Of a DNA stretch of 64,000 nucleotides, positions 30,819 through 42,879 are shown piece after piece. The notes under the pieces are model-generated. The model ran no database searches and was not told the origin of the DNA. It saw only the letters and a list, made by a program, of their open reading frames with translations. Source of the stretch: Pseudoips prasinana (Eukaryota > Arthropoda > Insecta > Lepidoptera > Nolidae). A program made the translations under genes and the position numbers. Every line of letters starts with the position of its first letter. Positions within the stretch are counted from its first letter, which is position 1. The DNA lies in NCBI GenBank assembly GCA_951640165.1, contig OX621246.1, positions 9,511,001 through 9,575,000 of the forward strand, read 5' to 3'.

Positions 30819-33687
30819 ATTTAAAAGAAGAACCTTCCTAAATTAAGTTTATAACCCTAATTGCTGTTATGTAATGTATGTATGTTAAGATTCAAAGGTA
30901 CAAGTCAAGCTGAATACAAGTAGATTTTATATTATATTTTAATAACGTGTATTTAATTCCTTTATTCACTAAACAATAAAAAACGTCTCCGCAAAATAAT
31001 GAGACAGTATAAAACGTAAAAAAGAGCGTACCGAATTCAATGTAAAACCCAGTTAAACCTACAAAAACACCACAAGATATTACAAGCATCACAATAATTT
31101 CAAAAAGAAAATCTTCGTATAACAAAAGGAGGCAGAATAACATAGACGCTGTTCTGAACTGTACCTCCGTTCTGCTCAAGTTAAAATGGATATTTCTGCT
31201 CTCAAACTTTAAATTAAACAACAGAAGCTAAAAATTAACACAACATTTTAAATTAATTCGCCGTCCATCTTTAGGGTACAGTCGGGTGCAATCGGCTCTT
31301 TTTGTCTGTAAAAGAGTTTTACGGCGCATGCCCGTCGTAGTCTTAGTTTACACTATCTTGGAAAGCAGACGTGGTACAGTCCCGTCCAAATGCGATTTCT
31401 ATGTGCACGTGCAGTTGTCAGACACATCCGGATGTTGGAAATCATGTAAACTATTTTAGCAAAAATGTGCTACATCCCAGTAGTTCTTACTAAAGGAAAT
31501 CAGGTTAGCATTTAAGTTGATTTGCTTTAGTAAGTTCTAGTAATTCAATTATTCTTACGAAAACTCTCACTCCGTCTAACTTTTCCGCGGTTTTCAGATA
31601 CTATAATACTAGAAATAATCACAATGTGTTACTTATTTCCTTCCAGTGAAAGGTCTTCTTAAATGCGATTCTTTAGAGGTATTTACTCAGTCTAGACGAT
31701 CGCCTCAGCTTTCCAGGAAATCTTAAGCATCTGCCACAGGCACGGAAGCAATTTTCATACGGGCTCTGTATAAAAAATATGAGCTCTCTCTCGAGAGAGA
31801 AAATCAATCGAGTCAAAGTCACCAAATCCAAAGCTAGCATAAAGTTTCTAAGCAATGTAGCGTCTAAATTTTGTTTACATTAAGTGCAAGAGATTAGACA
31901 AGAACAGATAGTAAGCGGGTAAATAACAGAAAAGAAAAGAGACTCAAAAACGTAAGATTATAAATTTGATGAATAACAGCACTTAGTTAAAAAAATGCTT
32001 TGACTATTTTCTCCAGTCATTGATATACTGTAGTAACTAAATAACGCTGGTCTTTTATATTGATGTCTTTACGGATTTGTGATTTCACCAGTCAGCTGTA
32101 TACTACTGTTCCTTGAATGTCTCGAGATATGAGAAATTGGTCGCACTTCAAACCATTCTGAGATATTTATTCATAAGCTATGATTTCTTCCCGTGCCTCA
32201 AATTTTGCTTATCACCGACTGTGCCTAACATAAATAGCAATTTGTTTCTCATCACACACATATCAGGTATTTGACAAGCACCTTTACTTTTTTTGACATT
32301 TTCCAAAGATTTCATTGTAAATAGTAAATTTAGATTATTTATATCATATAATATTTTAAATTATACTAAAAAATAAATAAAAATCTTTATTGACTTAAGG
32401 GATAATTTTACATTTGCCTTATTCTAAAAGTATGTTTCTGTATTATGACAAAATATCGCACAATTTTTCATTTAAATTATAAGGATTCCAATATCATAAA
32501 CTATGAATCGTATAGTAAATTTATGCAAACAATTGTTTTTGTTTTGTGTCTAAACCTCCTAACTCCGATGTTGTAAATTGTAAGTTGTTACAGATTTATG
32601 TACGAACGTACGGCCACCATTCGTATATGAGATCCGAATTTGTATTCGTACCATATTCTAAACCCCAACAACGGTAGTTTTAACTTTGCTGCTAAAATTA
32701 TAACCCCTAATGTTTATTGTATGATCCAACTGTTTTGTTTAACTAAAATTTTACAACCAGGTAGGTACCTTGTTTAAATGTAACTTTGTTGGTTTTAGTG
32801 TTTCGTATCCAAATAGCAAGTACAATGCTTTATGTATCACCGTAAACAACTTCTTATTAAACCCCTGACAAAAAGATGGGTGGAGAGGTATTATTAGTTT
32901 GAAGTCTGTACCTATTGGTTAGTATGTTTATATATCTGCAGGTCTGTGACCATCTTCAGTATGGTGGAGTTTTCTCAGTTTGTTCGTTTAATCATCTGAA
33001 AGTATTTGACGTGCTCGAATTAGAATTCTCTCGCGCCATTTCTAAGTATGAGCTGTTTCAACGGTGAGTTAATCGAGCTAGAAAAAGTATTCATGATATT
33101 AGTTACCTCAGATAACGTAAGTAATATTTGGAATGTAATTGTGTAATCGTCAAATAGTCCCATATATTAATTCACCTCTATTAGATGTAGAAGGGAGAAT
33201 GGGTAAAAGGATATAAACACCAAACATATAATTTCTAACTTAATCTAATTAGATTTTTCTGACGGAAACGAAATTAGATTGCTTTATTGGGGAAATTAAT
33301 CTGCCTTTAAAAATGACTACCGGTTCCCGGTATGCGTCACAATGTTACGAAAAGTTAAACTATGAAATATAATAAAGGAATCTATTGATCCGATGATTAG
33401 TGAACAACAGGATCAACCGTTGGGCTTATACAAAAATAATCTGAAAATGTAATCTAAGTCATCTTTCATAGTTCACCTCCCACTTGTTTCTAATGGGAGG
33501 TAGACTGTTGAAACGCTTTTGCCTAAAAATAAATAAATATTTTTATTTTATAGAATATTTATATATAATAGAAACTTGGAAACCAATATCTTGATTTTTT
33601 TTTTCAAATAGCATTAGTATTTGCTAAGACAGAGCTCTCTGATGTCAGAGTTGCACTATAACTATATAAGATGCTAATATATCTTTG
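30819..33687. other. No recognised feature over nearly 3 kb
   Basis: AT-rich. A 109-residue hydrophobic minus-strand frame at 30892-31221 has no family signature. TCTCTCTCGAGAGAGA at 31785-31800 is a perfect GAGA palindrome. A possible LINE tail (AATAAAGATTTTTATT on the minus strand) lies near 32370. Confidence 0.35.
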
Positions 33688-33835
33688 GTGACCACGAACT
33701 GGAAGACCCAGCGTAGGCAGGCCCCCTGCAAGATGTAACGATAATCTTGTGGGGGTCGCTGAAGCCGATGGATGCGGGTAGCGCAAGACCGGCAATTGTG
33801 GATTTCTTTGCGTCTGATGATGCTGATGGTGATAC
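33688..33835 (+). pseudogene. LINE II (RTE-like) C-terminal fragment
   Basis: Plus-strand landmarks GAACTGGAAGACCCAGCGTA, GATAATCTTGTGGGGGTCGC, GGATGCGGGTAGCGCAAGAC and a TGATGATGCTGATGG tail match the other LINE II ends. It is decayed and out of frame in places. Confidence 0.6.
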
Positions 33836-34100
33836 ATTTATGTTTAAAATTTTATTCGTACATTTTAGTATTTACCCGTAAGATAACGTGGTAGAAACTT
33901 GAAAAAATGGGTTATTTTTTATTGGAATGTTTGAATTAAACCCATTTTGTTACATGTTTCTGTTTTACAAGTAACTTGAACCTATAGTTCCGTTTAGCAA
34001 TTTAAGTCACATCTTGACCCCCTCAACGTATAAAATTACATACGTATTTTTACATTTTAAATAATCCTAATTATTTATTATTATCATTAATATTTTCTGA

Positions 34101-34104
<4 letters not shown>
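33836..34104. other. No recognised feature
   Basis: AT-rich. Confidence 0.4.

Positions 34105-34158
<54 letters not shown>
34105..34158. repeat. (TA)27 microsatellite
   Basis: An uninterrupted TA run of about 54 bases. Confidence 0.95.
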
Positions 34159-34161
<3 letters not shown>

Positions 34162-35318
34162 CAGACATATTTGTCAAAAATAAAATCAATGCAATTTTAG
34201 CCCTCAATTAAAGTTAAACCACTTCAAAATAAAATCTACAGCTATTTAAATATAAAACCATTCACTCCAATTCCCCACACAGTAGTCCGCATACAAAACA
34301 CCGTCACACAAAGGAAATAAAATCTTTTCATACAACACTTGTGTGCGTGATTGTACCTATCTACGGAAAGAGCGTCTCAAGGGTAATGAAAAGAAGTGTC
34401 CTTATAACAGAAAAGCTTATATTACGTACAGGTTTAGTTTTAAAAAAAAAGATGAAAGTTAAATGTGCATGCCAAATCTTTGTCCTAAGAAATAAAGGAG
34501 TGTAAGCATTTGTGAAATGGTAGATATTTTTATTATAATCATATTACCGATAAAGCTGGTTAAAAAATAAATATATTTTTTTACAAAACATACGTAATAC
34601 AGACATTTTTCGTGGGCTGGAACTAGATTCACATATTTCAATTTTGTTTTTAGATGTTATTCGAAACGCCCGGGTTAATTTGGATATCGTTCGATATTCA
34701 AAATAAATAATATCATTCTATAAGCTTGTGTTAAGACTTAGATGGGTATGTACGAAAGTTTAAAGCAATAATTACATTTGTACGCCTGTCCGAAGGAGAT
34801 TTGAATGTGTATTTATTTTTAATATACTTATTGCCTGATACGGTATCACAATAAGTATTAAATTGTTATTGTACTAAAGAAGTAGTAGTTAGGGGCCTAA
34901 TATTTTAAATATGATATAACTTAAAAAACAATAAAACATGATAGATATCAAAACTGTAGTTAATTAAACTTGTTATCTTGAGTAGTATAGGTACACATGA
35001 GTTGTCGTTATTTGACATCTATGATATATATTTATGACGATTCCAAATAAATGTAAAATTTTTACGGAATAAAGTACCTTTGACTTTGACTTTGAATATC
35101 CTTAATTTTAGTAATTTATAAATTTAACCATAAGAAAGAAAAAGGACAGTTTATTTGTAAGAACATAGTAAAATAAGGTGTTACAAATGCAAAGTCTCAT
35201 ATATTCTACCATTTCTGGTGTATAAATACTTGTGTAATGTAAGATGGAAGCATTTTCCTGGTTGGGCGACTCATAGAACTATTGTCTGGTGAAGCAAGTA
35301 AACATCATCTGTAAAAAA
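34159..35318 (+). other. Mostly unrecognised; LINE-like tail at about 35045-35093
   Basis: AT-rich. At about 35045-35093, TTCCAAATAAATG and GGAATAAAGTACC precede three GACTTT units, like a LINE 3' end with a simple-repeat tail in plus orientation. Confidence 0.4.
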
Positions 35319-35587
35319 CCGGCCAAGTGCGAGTCGGACTCGCGCACGAAGGGTTCCGTGCCATTTTCTATAAAAACGAGCAAAAAATTCACGCCCCCTT
35401 AAATATTTATTTTATTTAGTTTTTTAGTAATTGTAATTATAGACAACAGAAATAAATCATCTGTGAAAATTTCAACTGTCTTACTATCACGGTTCATGAG
35501 ATACAGCCTGGTGACAGACGGACAAACAGACAGCGAAGTCTTAGTAATAGGGTCCCGTTTTACCCTTTCGGTACGGAACCCTAAAAA
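35319..35587 (+). mobile_element. Dispersed repeat family K, full short copy
   Basis: Starts CCGGCCAAGTGCGAGTCGG, ACTCGCGCACGAAGGGTTCC and ends AATAGGGTCCCGTTTTACCC, GGTACGGAACCCTAAAAA. GGGTTCCG near the start and CGGAACCC at the end are complementary. About 269 bp. Class uncertain: widespread in lepidopteran DNA by my recollection, but I cannot assign a superfamily. Confidence 0.75.
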
Positions 35588-36923
35588 CATGTTCCGTATT
35601 CTTGAGCCGAAATCGGTGGTGAATAATGTTAAACATAAATTCTGTTTAAATTGTTCAGGTAAATACTATGATACTACTCTACCATGAGCACATCCTACTT
35701 TTTATTCTTTTCTCGCCATACTTTCACCCTCGTAAAGTGACTTAGCCTCGACTTTCTGCATTTTTCCCTGACTCAAGTAAACGTAGTAATGTAAAGCTCA
35801 TTTAGAAACATACGTATGCTCTCTGTGTCGGTGCACGGACTCTCGCAATAATTTAATAAAAACAATGACGGAAAATTGAAGATTTTCGTTTTCGAGTAAA
35901 TGGGGCGAATAAGTGACTTCCTAAATTATAGGACCTTTGAAAAGATATGTCATTACATATCTATAAATTTTATATAGTCGTTGCGATTTTAAGACATCTT
36001 ATGTGTCAGAACCACTTTTACGAGATATCAATTAAAATTCTTTTAAAGTCTATATTGTCTGGGTACCATCAGTACCAAAACAATATGGACTCCCATAAAG
36101 CTAATCAGATTACACAATTTATCACAATAATAATATGTATTGTCCAACGTTATGTATGTATTCCAACCGACTTTTAATGTATTAAAAATAATTCAAACAC
36201 ACTTGCTGCGAACTTTGTATTATTCAGGTCTTACCCATCGTAAGGCTGTGGAAAGAGATATATTCCTGACAATTGTGCATCTTGTGTTTGCTTCAGAACA
36301 TAACATGGATTACGACGATGTACCATAATAGTATTAGAATTATTCTTTAAATCACATAGAATATAATTACTCTTTATAAATCTTCAACAGACTAAATTTA
36401 TTCTTTATGTATCCTAAGTTTTTCCGACTATAACAGGTTTTAGATTGCACCGTCTCAAATAAAAAAACACCGAGGAAATTGCGTAAAATACATACAGAAA
36501 ATATAAGGGTAAGTTGAAAATCTCAATCATTATCGAAGTCGAAAAAATTACTTTACATTGCATACCTAGTTTAGTTTTAAGTATGTGCACTGAAATATAT
36601 TACGACATAATAAAAAATACAGATCCCTAAGGGTAAAATTACTTGAATAGTAGCAAGTCCAAGGTCAAGGAACCTAAACCTTGCCTAAATTAATTACCCT
36701 TAATTCTGTGAGACACACAAAATATCTCAAGTCAAAAGCGGTTTATATCTGGTTTGAGATCGGTAGCCTCTCGAATAATCCGGGGCTGCCCGCTCTCGGC
36801 CGCTTGACAGAACATGGAGCGGTCAGACCAACTTAATAGTCTCCATTTAAATATATACCAGATTTTGACAAGAGTATACTATGTTTTGATTTACATGACG
36901 TTTAAATTTAACTAGGAGGCTTT
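35588..36923. other. No recognised feature
   Basis: AT-rich, with a GC-richer patch at about 36780-36830. Small frames at 35947-36328 have no known motif. Confidence 0.35.
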
Positions 36924-37030
36924 CACTGCTTCTCAGTACAATAGAGGCGAGCGGTTCGAGCCGTCTAGAAATAAACTACAAACTAAGTGCCCGCACCAGA
37001 GGACACCTCATTCGGGGATCGAGCCTCGAC
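36924..37030 (+). repeat. Repeat family J, copy 1
   Basis: GAGGCGAGCGGTTCGAGCCG, then a TCTAGAAATAAACTACAAAC block, GTGCCCGCACCAGAGG and GGGGATCGAGCCTCGACTTT. The same order is at 44.19 kb. GGTTCGAGCC resembles a B box, but the tRNA fold is not clear. Confidence 0.5.
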
Positions 37031-37490
37031 TTTGGGCGATTCTTCTTCTCTTTCGTTACGCTCTTGGCAGAGCGGTCGTGGTCACATCGAGGCATCCACG
37101 TTGGTGGTAAGGGTGGGCACAGCGTTCCGCACGATCTCCCGCCATCTCTCTCTGTTGGCGGACTGTCTGGCACAGTCAGATACGCAGCTTCCTACTGCGG
37201 ATTTTATTTGGTCAGTCCAGCGCATAGGTGACCTGCCACGCGATCTGGTTCCCTCCACTTTTCCTTGCACAACCAGTCGTTCTATGCAGCGGGCGATTAC
37301 TGACATAGAATTGAGAGGGTCGGTGGATGTTTTGTGCAACTGTCGCTCTATGCGAATATGTAGGTCTTCCTAGGAATGCAAATTGAGGGTCATGGTGGGC
37401 GCCGGTGACTATCGCTTTCTCGTGACTGACTCGCGCGTGATATTTTGATGACCCTGACAGTATAAGAGATTTTTTTATCCTTCGGACCAC
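37031..37490 (-). pseudogene. LINE III ORF2 C-terminal remnant
   Basis: The minus-strand frame 37082-37339 encodes ARCIERLVVQGKVEGTRSRG, then RSPMRWTDQIKSAVGSCVSD, CARQSANRERWREIVRNAV and PTLTTNVDAS. The G[RK]....R[W].D.I.......S...C...A.DR..WR..V pattern is the last coding segment of RTE-like LINEs. Upstream coding continues in another frame up to about 37490 (HRATVAQNIHRPSQ), so there is a frameshift. No reverse transcriptase remains. It is a different family from the LINE I and LINE II ends. Confidence 0.75.
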
Positions 37491-37764
37491 CTAAATTTAT
37501 ATCTGTTGAATAACATTTTATTTCGGTTTTTTATTAGAAATAAAAAATTAATAAATTCTCTTTATATTGTAAAATAATAATAATAGTGATGATGATGGCG
37601 TTAGAATCCTTTCGGGTGTTTCGGTGTCCTCCATAATTTGCTTATTTTGTTGTTGCTTGTATTATTTCTCTGTTGTGTAATTTTTCTTCAGGTCTTTTCT
37701 GATAGTCTCTTCTTTTTTTGTTTTTTTTGCCGGTGTCTTTAATTGTGTGATCCAATCTCAAAAA
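37491..37764. other. No recognised feature
   Basis: AT- and T-rich; a short GATGATGATGG run near 37589. Confidence 0.4.
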
Positions 37765-37857
37765 TAGTAAATCATAAATATAATCCTCCAGCGGGTCTCA
37801 AACCAGCACGAACTACCAATCCGGGGTAGGTGCTCTGCGTTAAGCTACGAACGATAC
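37765..37857 (-). mobile_element. tRNA-derived SINE head, family D, copy 2
   Basis: On the minus strand: GTATCGTTCGTAGCTTAACG, CAGAGCACCTACCCC, GGTTTGAGACCCGC (B box), GGATTATATTTATGATTT. Same unit as at 2309-2400. Confidence 0.65.
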
Positions 37858-38153
37858 ATAATGATACATCTGATTTAGGATTCCTTTGCTAACACCCTTT
37901 CGGAGGATGTAGGTATCATCCATCGGCTTTGTTTTCTTGAAAAATTATGGACTGATATGTTATGCTAGTTTATATTTTATATCGCTCGGCTCTGCGGAGC
38001 TGAAAATATACAAAAAGAATCATGACGGGGTTTGCTATAAGTATCGAGTTTGGACTTAATGCCTTAATGAGATCTTACCATTTAACTTAGCGTAGCAGTA
38101 TGATAAAGGACTCCAGTACTGTATACTCTTGACAGGCATATTTTATTTTATTA
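37858..38153. other. No recognised feature
   Basis: Nothing recognised. Confidence 0.4.
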
Positions 38154-38474
38154 TCTATACATATAATAAAACCGTAGGAAAGTCAAAACTGTACATTGAA
38201 TATTTTTTTTAAAGGTTACTTGGGGCGTAATCTACTATCGATATCGAAGCCAAAAATATAGTTTTTAGAATTTTTGTCTGTGTGTCTGTTTGTCTGTATG
38301 TATGTCCGGGCTAAACTCAAAAAGTACTACATGGATTTACTTCAAATTTTGCATGAATATTACTAAGAAGTCGGGTCAACATATAGGCTACATATTATCA
38401 CGCTATCACCTACGGGGGAGGGGCTATGATAATTTATCAAATTTAACGCGGGTAAAACCGCGGGGCACAGCTAG
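38154..38474 (+). mobile_element. Helitron-like element, long subfamily, copy 1
   Basis: Begins TCTATACATATAATAAAACC and ends ACGCGGGTAAAACCGCGGGG, CACAGCTAG|T. The internal block TATGTATGTCCGGGCTAAAC is shared with the copy at 52.47 kb, which looks at least 90% identical by eye. 321 bp with no coding capacity. The 3' end is common to the short subfamily; the 5' end differs. Confidence 0.85.
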
Positions 38475-38494
38475 TATTATATAAACTGGTCGTA

Positions 38495-38697
38495 GACAGT
38501 TTTTTTTAAAGCCAACACCCGCACTAGGTATTCTAGTCCCTGTGTCTCGGGGTACTTTACAAACATATAAAAGACGGACAAAATTTACACCCAGTTTCCG
38601 TACAACTATTTATGGGTCACACAAATTGTTTTCCGGCGCGGGAATCGAACCCACGATGCGACGAGGCGACTGTGTTAGCCGCTGCGCCACACGTGCA
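38495..38697 (-). mobile_element. tRNA-derived SINE, family B
   Basis: On the minus strand: GCACGTGTGGCGCAGCGGC (A box), GTGGGTTCGATTCCCGCGCC (B box), TTGTGTGACCCATAAATAG, TAAAGTACCCCGAGACAC, then AGTGCGGGTGTTGGC and a terminal A run. It lies 20 bp from the Helitron-like element. Confidence 0.85.
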
Positions 38698-39497
38698 ATC
38701 TACTTTATCTATCGAATACTATTCTACGATATTGATTAAAATATCAAGATATCACAAAGAACTTTCACAAAATATAATATTCATATTTGTTATGATAATA
38801 AAGCCAACAGACGTAGTATCCTTTATGAAGCTCACATCTTTTTCGCAAACTTTACTACTCCCATAACTCGATCACACCTCATTTCTCTGTACTATGTAGC
38901 TCTATCACAAATAAAATATATATATAACTCATAACTACGACCACCAAATAAAATAGAGATAACCAAATTGGTAGTCAAAAGATTGGCGGGAAATTTATTT
39001 TCTTTTGCCATAGTAGAAACATATTTAGACATCAGTACAACGTTATCTTGCGACACAAATTTGATTGTTGTTGTACCGATACCTCGCCTCATTGGCTTTG
39101 TACAAGTCTGACGGCATAAATTGGATAATGTAGCTCCCTGTAATATATGTGAGCGTAGGAGTATGTATTACTTTGTTTGAATATAACGCATATCAAAGAT
39201 AAAAATGATACGTGGCGCGCGTTTTTCCTTGATATTATATAATATACAAATGCTTGGTCCTACGGATGACGGTTGAGTAATCTAATTCATTAATAATATA
39301 TATCGACATCTGAAGAGTATCGCGTTTGACCTTTTATGTTTTTATTGACGTGTATTGGAAAATTCTTACAAAAACAGAGAGGGTATAATAACATGTGTTA
39401 TGGATCGTGATGGGTTCTGAATATTACGTCTGGCAACATTTTTCTTCACTTTTGTAATCTATGATCAAGTGTCATGATGTCGTATTTCCGTCTAGTC
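38698..39497. other. No recognised feature
   Basis: AT-rich; nothing recognised. Confidence 0.35.
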
Positions 39498-39567
39498 CGT
39501 TTTGTGACGCGTAGAGAAGGATAATTCGGTAGTAAACGAATTATCTTGCTCTAAGCGTCGCAAAATT
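39498..39567. repeat. Imperfect inverted repeat, about 30-bp arms
   Basis: Left CGTTTTGTGACGCGTAGAG, AAGGATAATTCG; an 8-base spacer; right CGAATTATCTTGCTCTAAGC, GTCGCAAAA. About five mismatches. TCTAGTCCG to the left and TAGACGGA to the right suggest that the structure may extend further, as in a small MITE. Confidence 0.7.
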
Positions 39568-40212
39568 TTATCACTCATGCCCGACAAACGATTTTAGACG
39601 GATGCACGAGTTTTAGAAGCCGTTGGAGTGGATATGGTGGAATAGTCATAGCGCATTAAGTGCTTCGTGTTTGTTAGACGAACACCTAAGACGCCTGGTT
39701 GTGAAATTCCAGTAGACACCCAAGGGCAAGAAACGCTTGACTCTAATAAATTTGCGCTAATGGGTTAGACTAGGCAAATGTGCTTTAAAAGTATACGAAC
39801 AAAAGCAGATCAGTGTTATGTACAGTCCATGCAAGAAGATCTTAGTGCGGGGTATTTATTAGCGACCAAACATTCCTGAGAGGGTTTCAATCGTCTAACA
39901 AGTTCGGTGATTGAATTGTACAATTTGCATTCTACAATTCATAGATTCGTGGGTTTTATTTCGCTACGCTGAGTACGTACTACGTATGGTTTCCAAACTT
40001 TTTAATTCAGTAGCTTGCTCCCTCCGAGTAATAAAAATAGGTACTCGTAGTTACCAAGTCACTAAAATAACGGAATTATTATGCTCGTATTTAGATGAAA
40101 CGCTACTTTTCTTTCAGAAATTCAATAAGTCAAACCTGTATTTGCTGCTTGAAAAATAAAAGCATCAATTAGAAGTACCTAATTCTAATAAATAAAAGAT
40201 AAAGATTACTAA
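39568..40212. other. No recognised feature
   Basis: An 82-residue frame at 39911-40159 has no known motif. Confidence 0.35.
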
Positions 40213-40392
40213 CTGGATGTGCCCCGCGGTTTTATCAGCGTTAAACTTTATAAATTATAACCTATGTGTTATTCGGTTGATTGTATAAGCTATATACTAC
40301 AATGTTTTATCTAACTCCGTCTGGTAGTTTTTGCGTGGAACAGTAACAAACATACACACTCACAAACTTTCGCCTTTACAATATTAGTGTGA
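40213..40392 (-). mobile_element. Short Helitron-like element, copy
   Basis: On the minus strand it begins TCACACTAATATTGTAAAGG and ends AACGCTGATAAAACCGCGGG, GCACATCCAGT. The terminal CTAG has decayed to CCAG. It contains AACACATAGGTTATAATTT. Confidence 0.75.
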
Positions 40393-40796
40393 TTGACTCA
40401 CTGACTAAACATGAAAACTACTTGACTTATGACTTTGAAACTTGGCAGGTTAGTTTTTTTAGAAGGGAAACCTCAGCTGAAAACTTGCGACATGCTTAAT
40501 TTAAGGGGATTGGGTTTCGCAAGTTTATATTATGAAAGTCCTATATTTGTGTTGCTGGCGACCCAAAGATAAGTTATTCTGGTAAGAATATAAAAAATAG
40601 TTTGAATACTGATTCCATGAATTATGGAAGTGAGTTCGTTTTTAAAATCAACTCGCAAACCGATCTGCCTGCAATTTAAAACGAACGTAGATTATGTTCT
40701 GGAGTTTCACAAATGTTATTCGGTGAAAATGTTCGGTTTTGTAGCAGAAATTACCTGGTGGATGTAGCTACAAGTCCAAGGGAACATTATACCAAA
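40393..40796. other. No recognised feature
   Basis: AT-rich spacer between two Helitron-like pieces. Confidence 0.4.
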
Positions 40797-40892
40797 TAAT
40801 AATAAAATCGCTCCAGCCGTTTAGACGTGAAGAAGTAACAAACATACACACTCACACACTCACAAACTTTCGCCTTTATAATATTAGTGTGA
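40797..40892 (-). mobile_element. Helitron-like element, 5' half only
   Basis: On the minus strand TCACACTAATATTATAAAGG then ACGTCTAAACGGCTGGAGCG, after which similarity stops. No hairpin or CTAG end. Confidence 0.75.
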
Positions 40893-41696
40893 TATTCGAT
40901 GCAACATTAGGTTAATAATCAAAAGTCAAGCCTAAGACAATCTTTATTTAACATGTTTCATCTGATGTATGATGGTATATATAACGACACAACCGAGATC
41001 ACTCTAAGAATTCTAATAAGAAAATGAATAGCCCTTGAAATCTGAGCATAATATGAACTTTATTAATATTTAAAGTATTTAGTATAATATAAACACACAA
41101 CGTTTGTTCTTATTATACAATCTCCACCTTCTTCGGAATTAACGCATGCCGAACAAGCTTTGTTTGAACCTCGCTGTTTATGAAAATTTTCGGTTGGAAA
41201 TTTTCAAATTTCCCTACAAGGGCAATCTTGTATAATATCTTAAATCGCTTCCATATATTCGACAACGTATTCTAGTAGGTAGTATTGCAGAGGCGAAAAT
41301 AGTGTCACTTATACTGGGAAGCGCTCCTGTGGGATATTTAGGGAAAGCTAAATAAAATTCGTTGAGGCTGCTTTTTTACACATTTTTTTATTTCTATACA
41401 ATTTACTTTAGATGAAACATATTTAGAAAAACTAAGCACACTGTTCGTTCCCAAACGAACCTAAGTTGTTAATCCGTTCATTCAGTCAGCCACTCGTATA
41501 TTTTAGCGCGGCTCACATGTGTTTATTATAAGTTCGCATTATTATCCCTACAATACAGTCCATTAAACAAATGTGTGCAGTTTCATTTCAAGATAACCAG
41601 GACCAGGCTGCACACACACATAGCGTTATATATTGTTATACATATTTGCGCATGTGAAATTGTGCTTTCAACCATGTGTTTGACAATTTCCTTTCG
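40893..41696. other. No recognised feature
   Basis: AT-rich; nothing recognised. Confidence 0.35.
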
Positions 41697-41932
41697 ACAT
41701 CGCCACCCCATCTCATCCAGTGGGCGAATAAGTTGTCTCGAGGGAATATCTCCCAGAGAACGGGCAGCAGCGTCTCTCTGTGTACTATGACCATCATACT
41801 GCGATCGCCAATACGTCTGCCAATCGTGGCGATTATGACATATCCCTCCAAATGATGGGCACAACTCTATCGTGGAAAGCTTTTGGGGAGGCCTTTGTCC
41901 AGCACTGGATATCATTCGGTTGACATGATAAT
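41697..41932 (+). mobile_element. LINE-tailed non-autonomous element, copy 4
   Basis: Blocks in order: CACCCCATCTCATCCAGTGG, CCCAGAGAACGGGCAGCAGC, TATGACCATCATACTGCGAT, GGCGATTATGACATATCC, GGGGAGGCCTTTGTCCAGCA, and GGTTGACATGATAATT at the end. An extra CACAACTCTATCGTGG segment lies before the tail. Confidence 0.7.
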
Positions 41933-42879
41933 TATATTATAGCCCAAAATGTCATAATATAGATGGCGATGCTCTCTTTATTACAATATCAACGTTTTTA
42001 TTCATTAAAAACAATTAAAGCACGGGTTATTAAATGTCCCTAATTTATCATAGTCAAATTAAACGTCACGTGTTGCGTAGTTAACAAAATCAGTGTCCAT
42101 TTAAATTGTCGATTTACAAACCAGCTTGTCATTATTTTATCATTTGGAGAATCATTCCCACTAATGTAGTACGCCTTATTAATTAGAGTCTAGTTTATGT
42201 TTTAATCTTTGAAACAAACTATGGTTATATAATACTTAAAGCGTTAAGTTAAAGGCAATTTTTTATAATTGGTCTAATCTATTTAAATAAACAATATTTT
42301 TAATACAATTTGGTAACTCGACCGAAATTTATAAATAGTGTTGTGTAACCAACAAAAGATCCAAAACAGCCAACAATTCAAGAAAACAGTATGAAAGCCA
42401 TCCGTGTGTTCTAATCTCGTCAAGGTATCGTTTAAGCCTCGGTGCCGTCTCCGTTAATATCGAGGTAATTATGCATTGCGTGTGCGAAGCCTTGCTCTCA
42501 TCGACCATAGCCCGGAGATTGTCTTGAATTTATAAATTTAAAGCAGTACCTACATAATATCGAGCATCTATACGAATATGCTGCACAGCATAATTAGTTA
42601 TTATTTGTTTGACTGGTGCGGACTAAATTATTAAGAATATTTATATTTTTAGTTAGAAATTAAACTTTAGTGATAGTCTCTGCCATCAGAAAATTGACAA
42701 GAGGGGCAGACGTATTTCGTCGTGGAGTCGGTAGAGGGCAGGTCCGAAAGGCCGGAGAGGACAGGTCAGACGGCTGTGCTTTCTCTCCAAAACACGTGCT
42801 CTCACAAACTTATGCACTCCGTGTTCTAGCTAAGAATTTCATGTAATAATCTCAATATTACTTTTTGGGTTGATCCGGA
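41933..42879. other. No recognised feature
   Basis: AT-rich apart from a GC-richer patch at about 42690-42800 that I cannot identify. Confidence 0.35.

Noticed and set aside
30892..31221. 109-codon hydrophobic minus-strand frame
   Set aside because: Phe/Leu/Ile-rich as expected from AT-rich DNA; no domain, and no start or splice context.
36987..37373. 128-codon plus-strand frame
   Set aside because: It is the complement of the LINE III C-terminal coding region.
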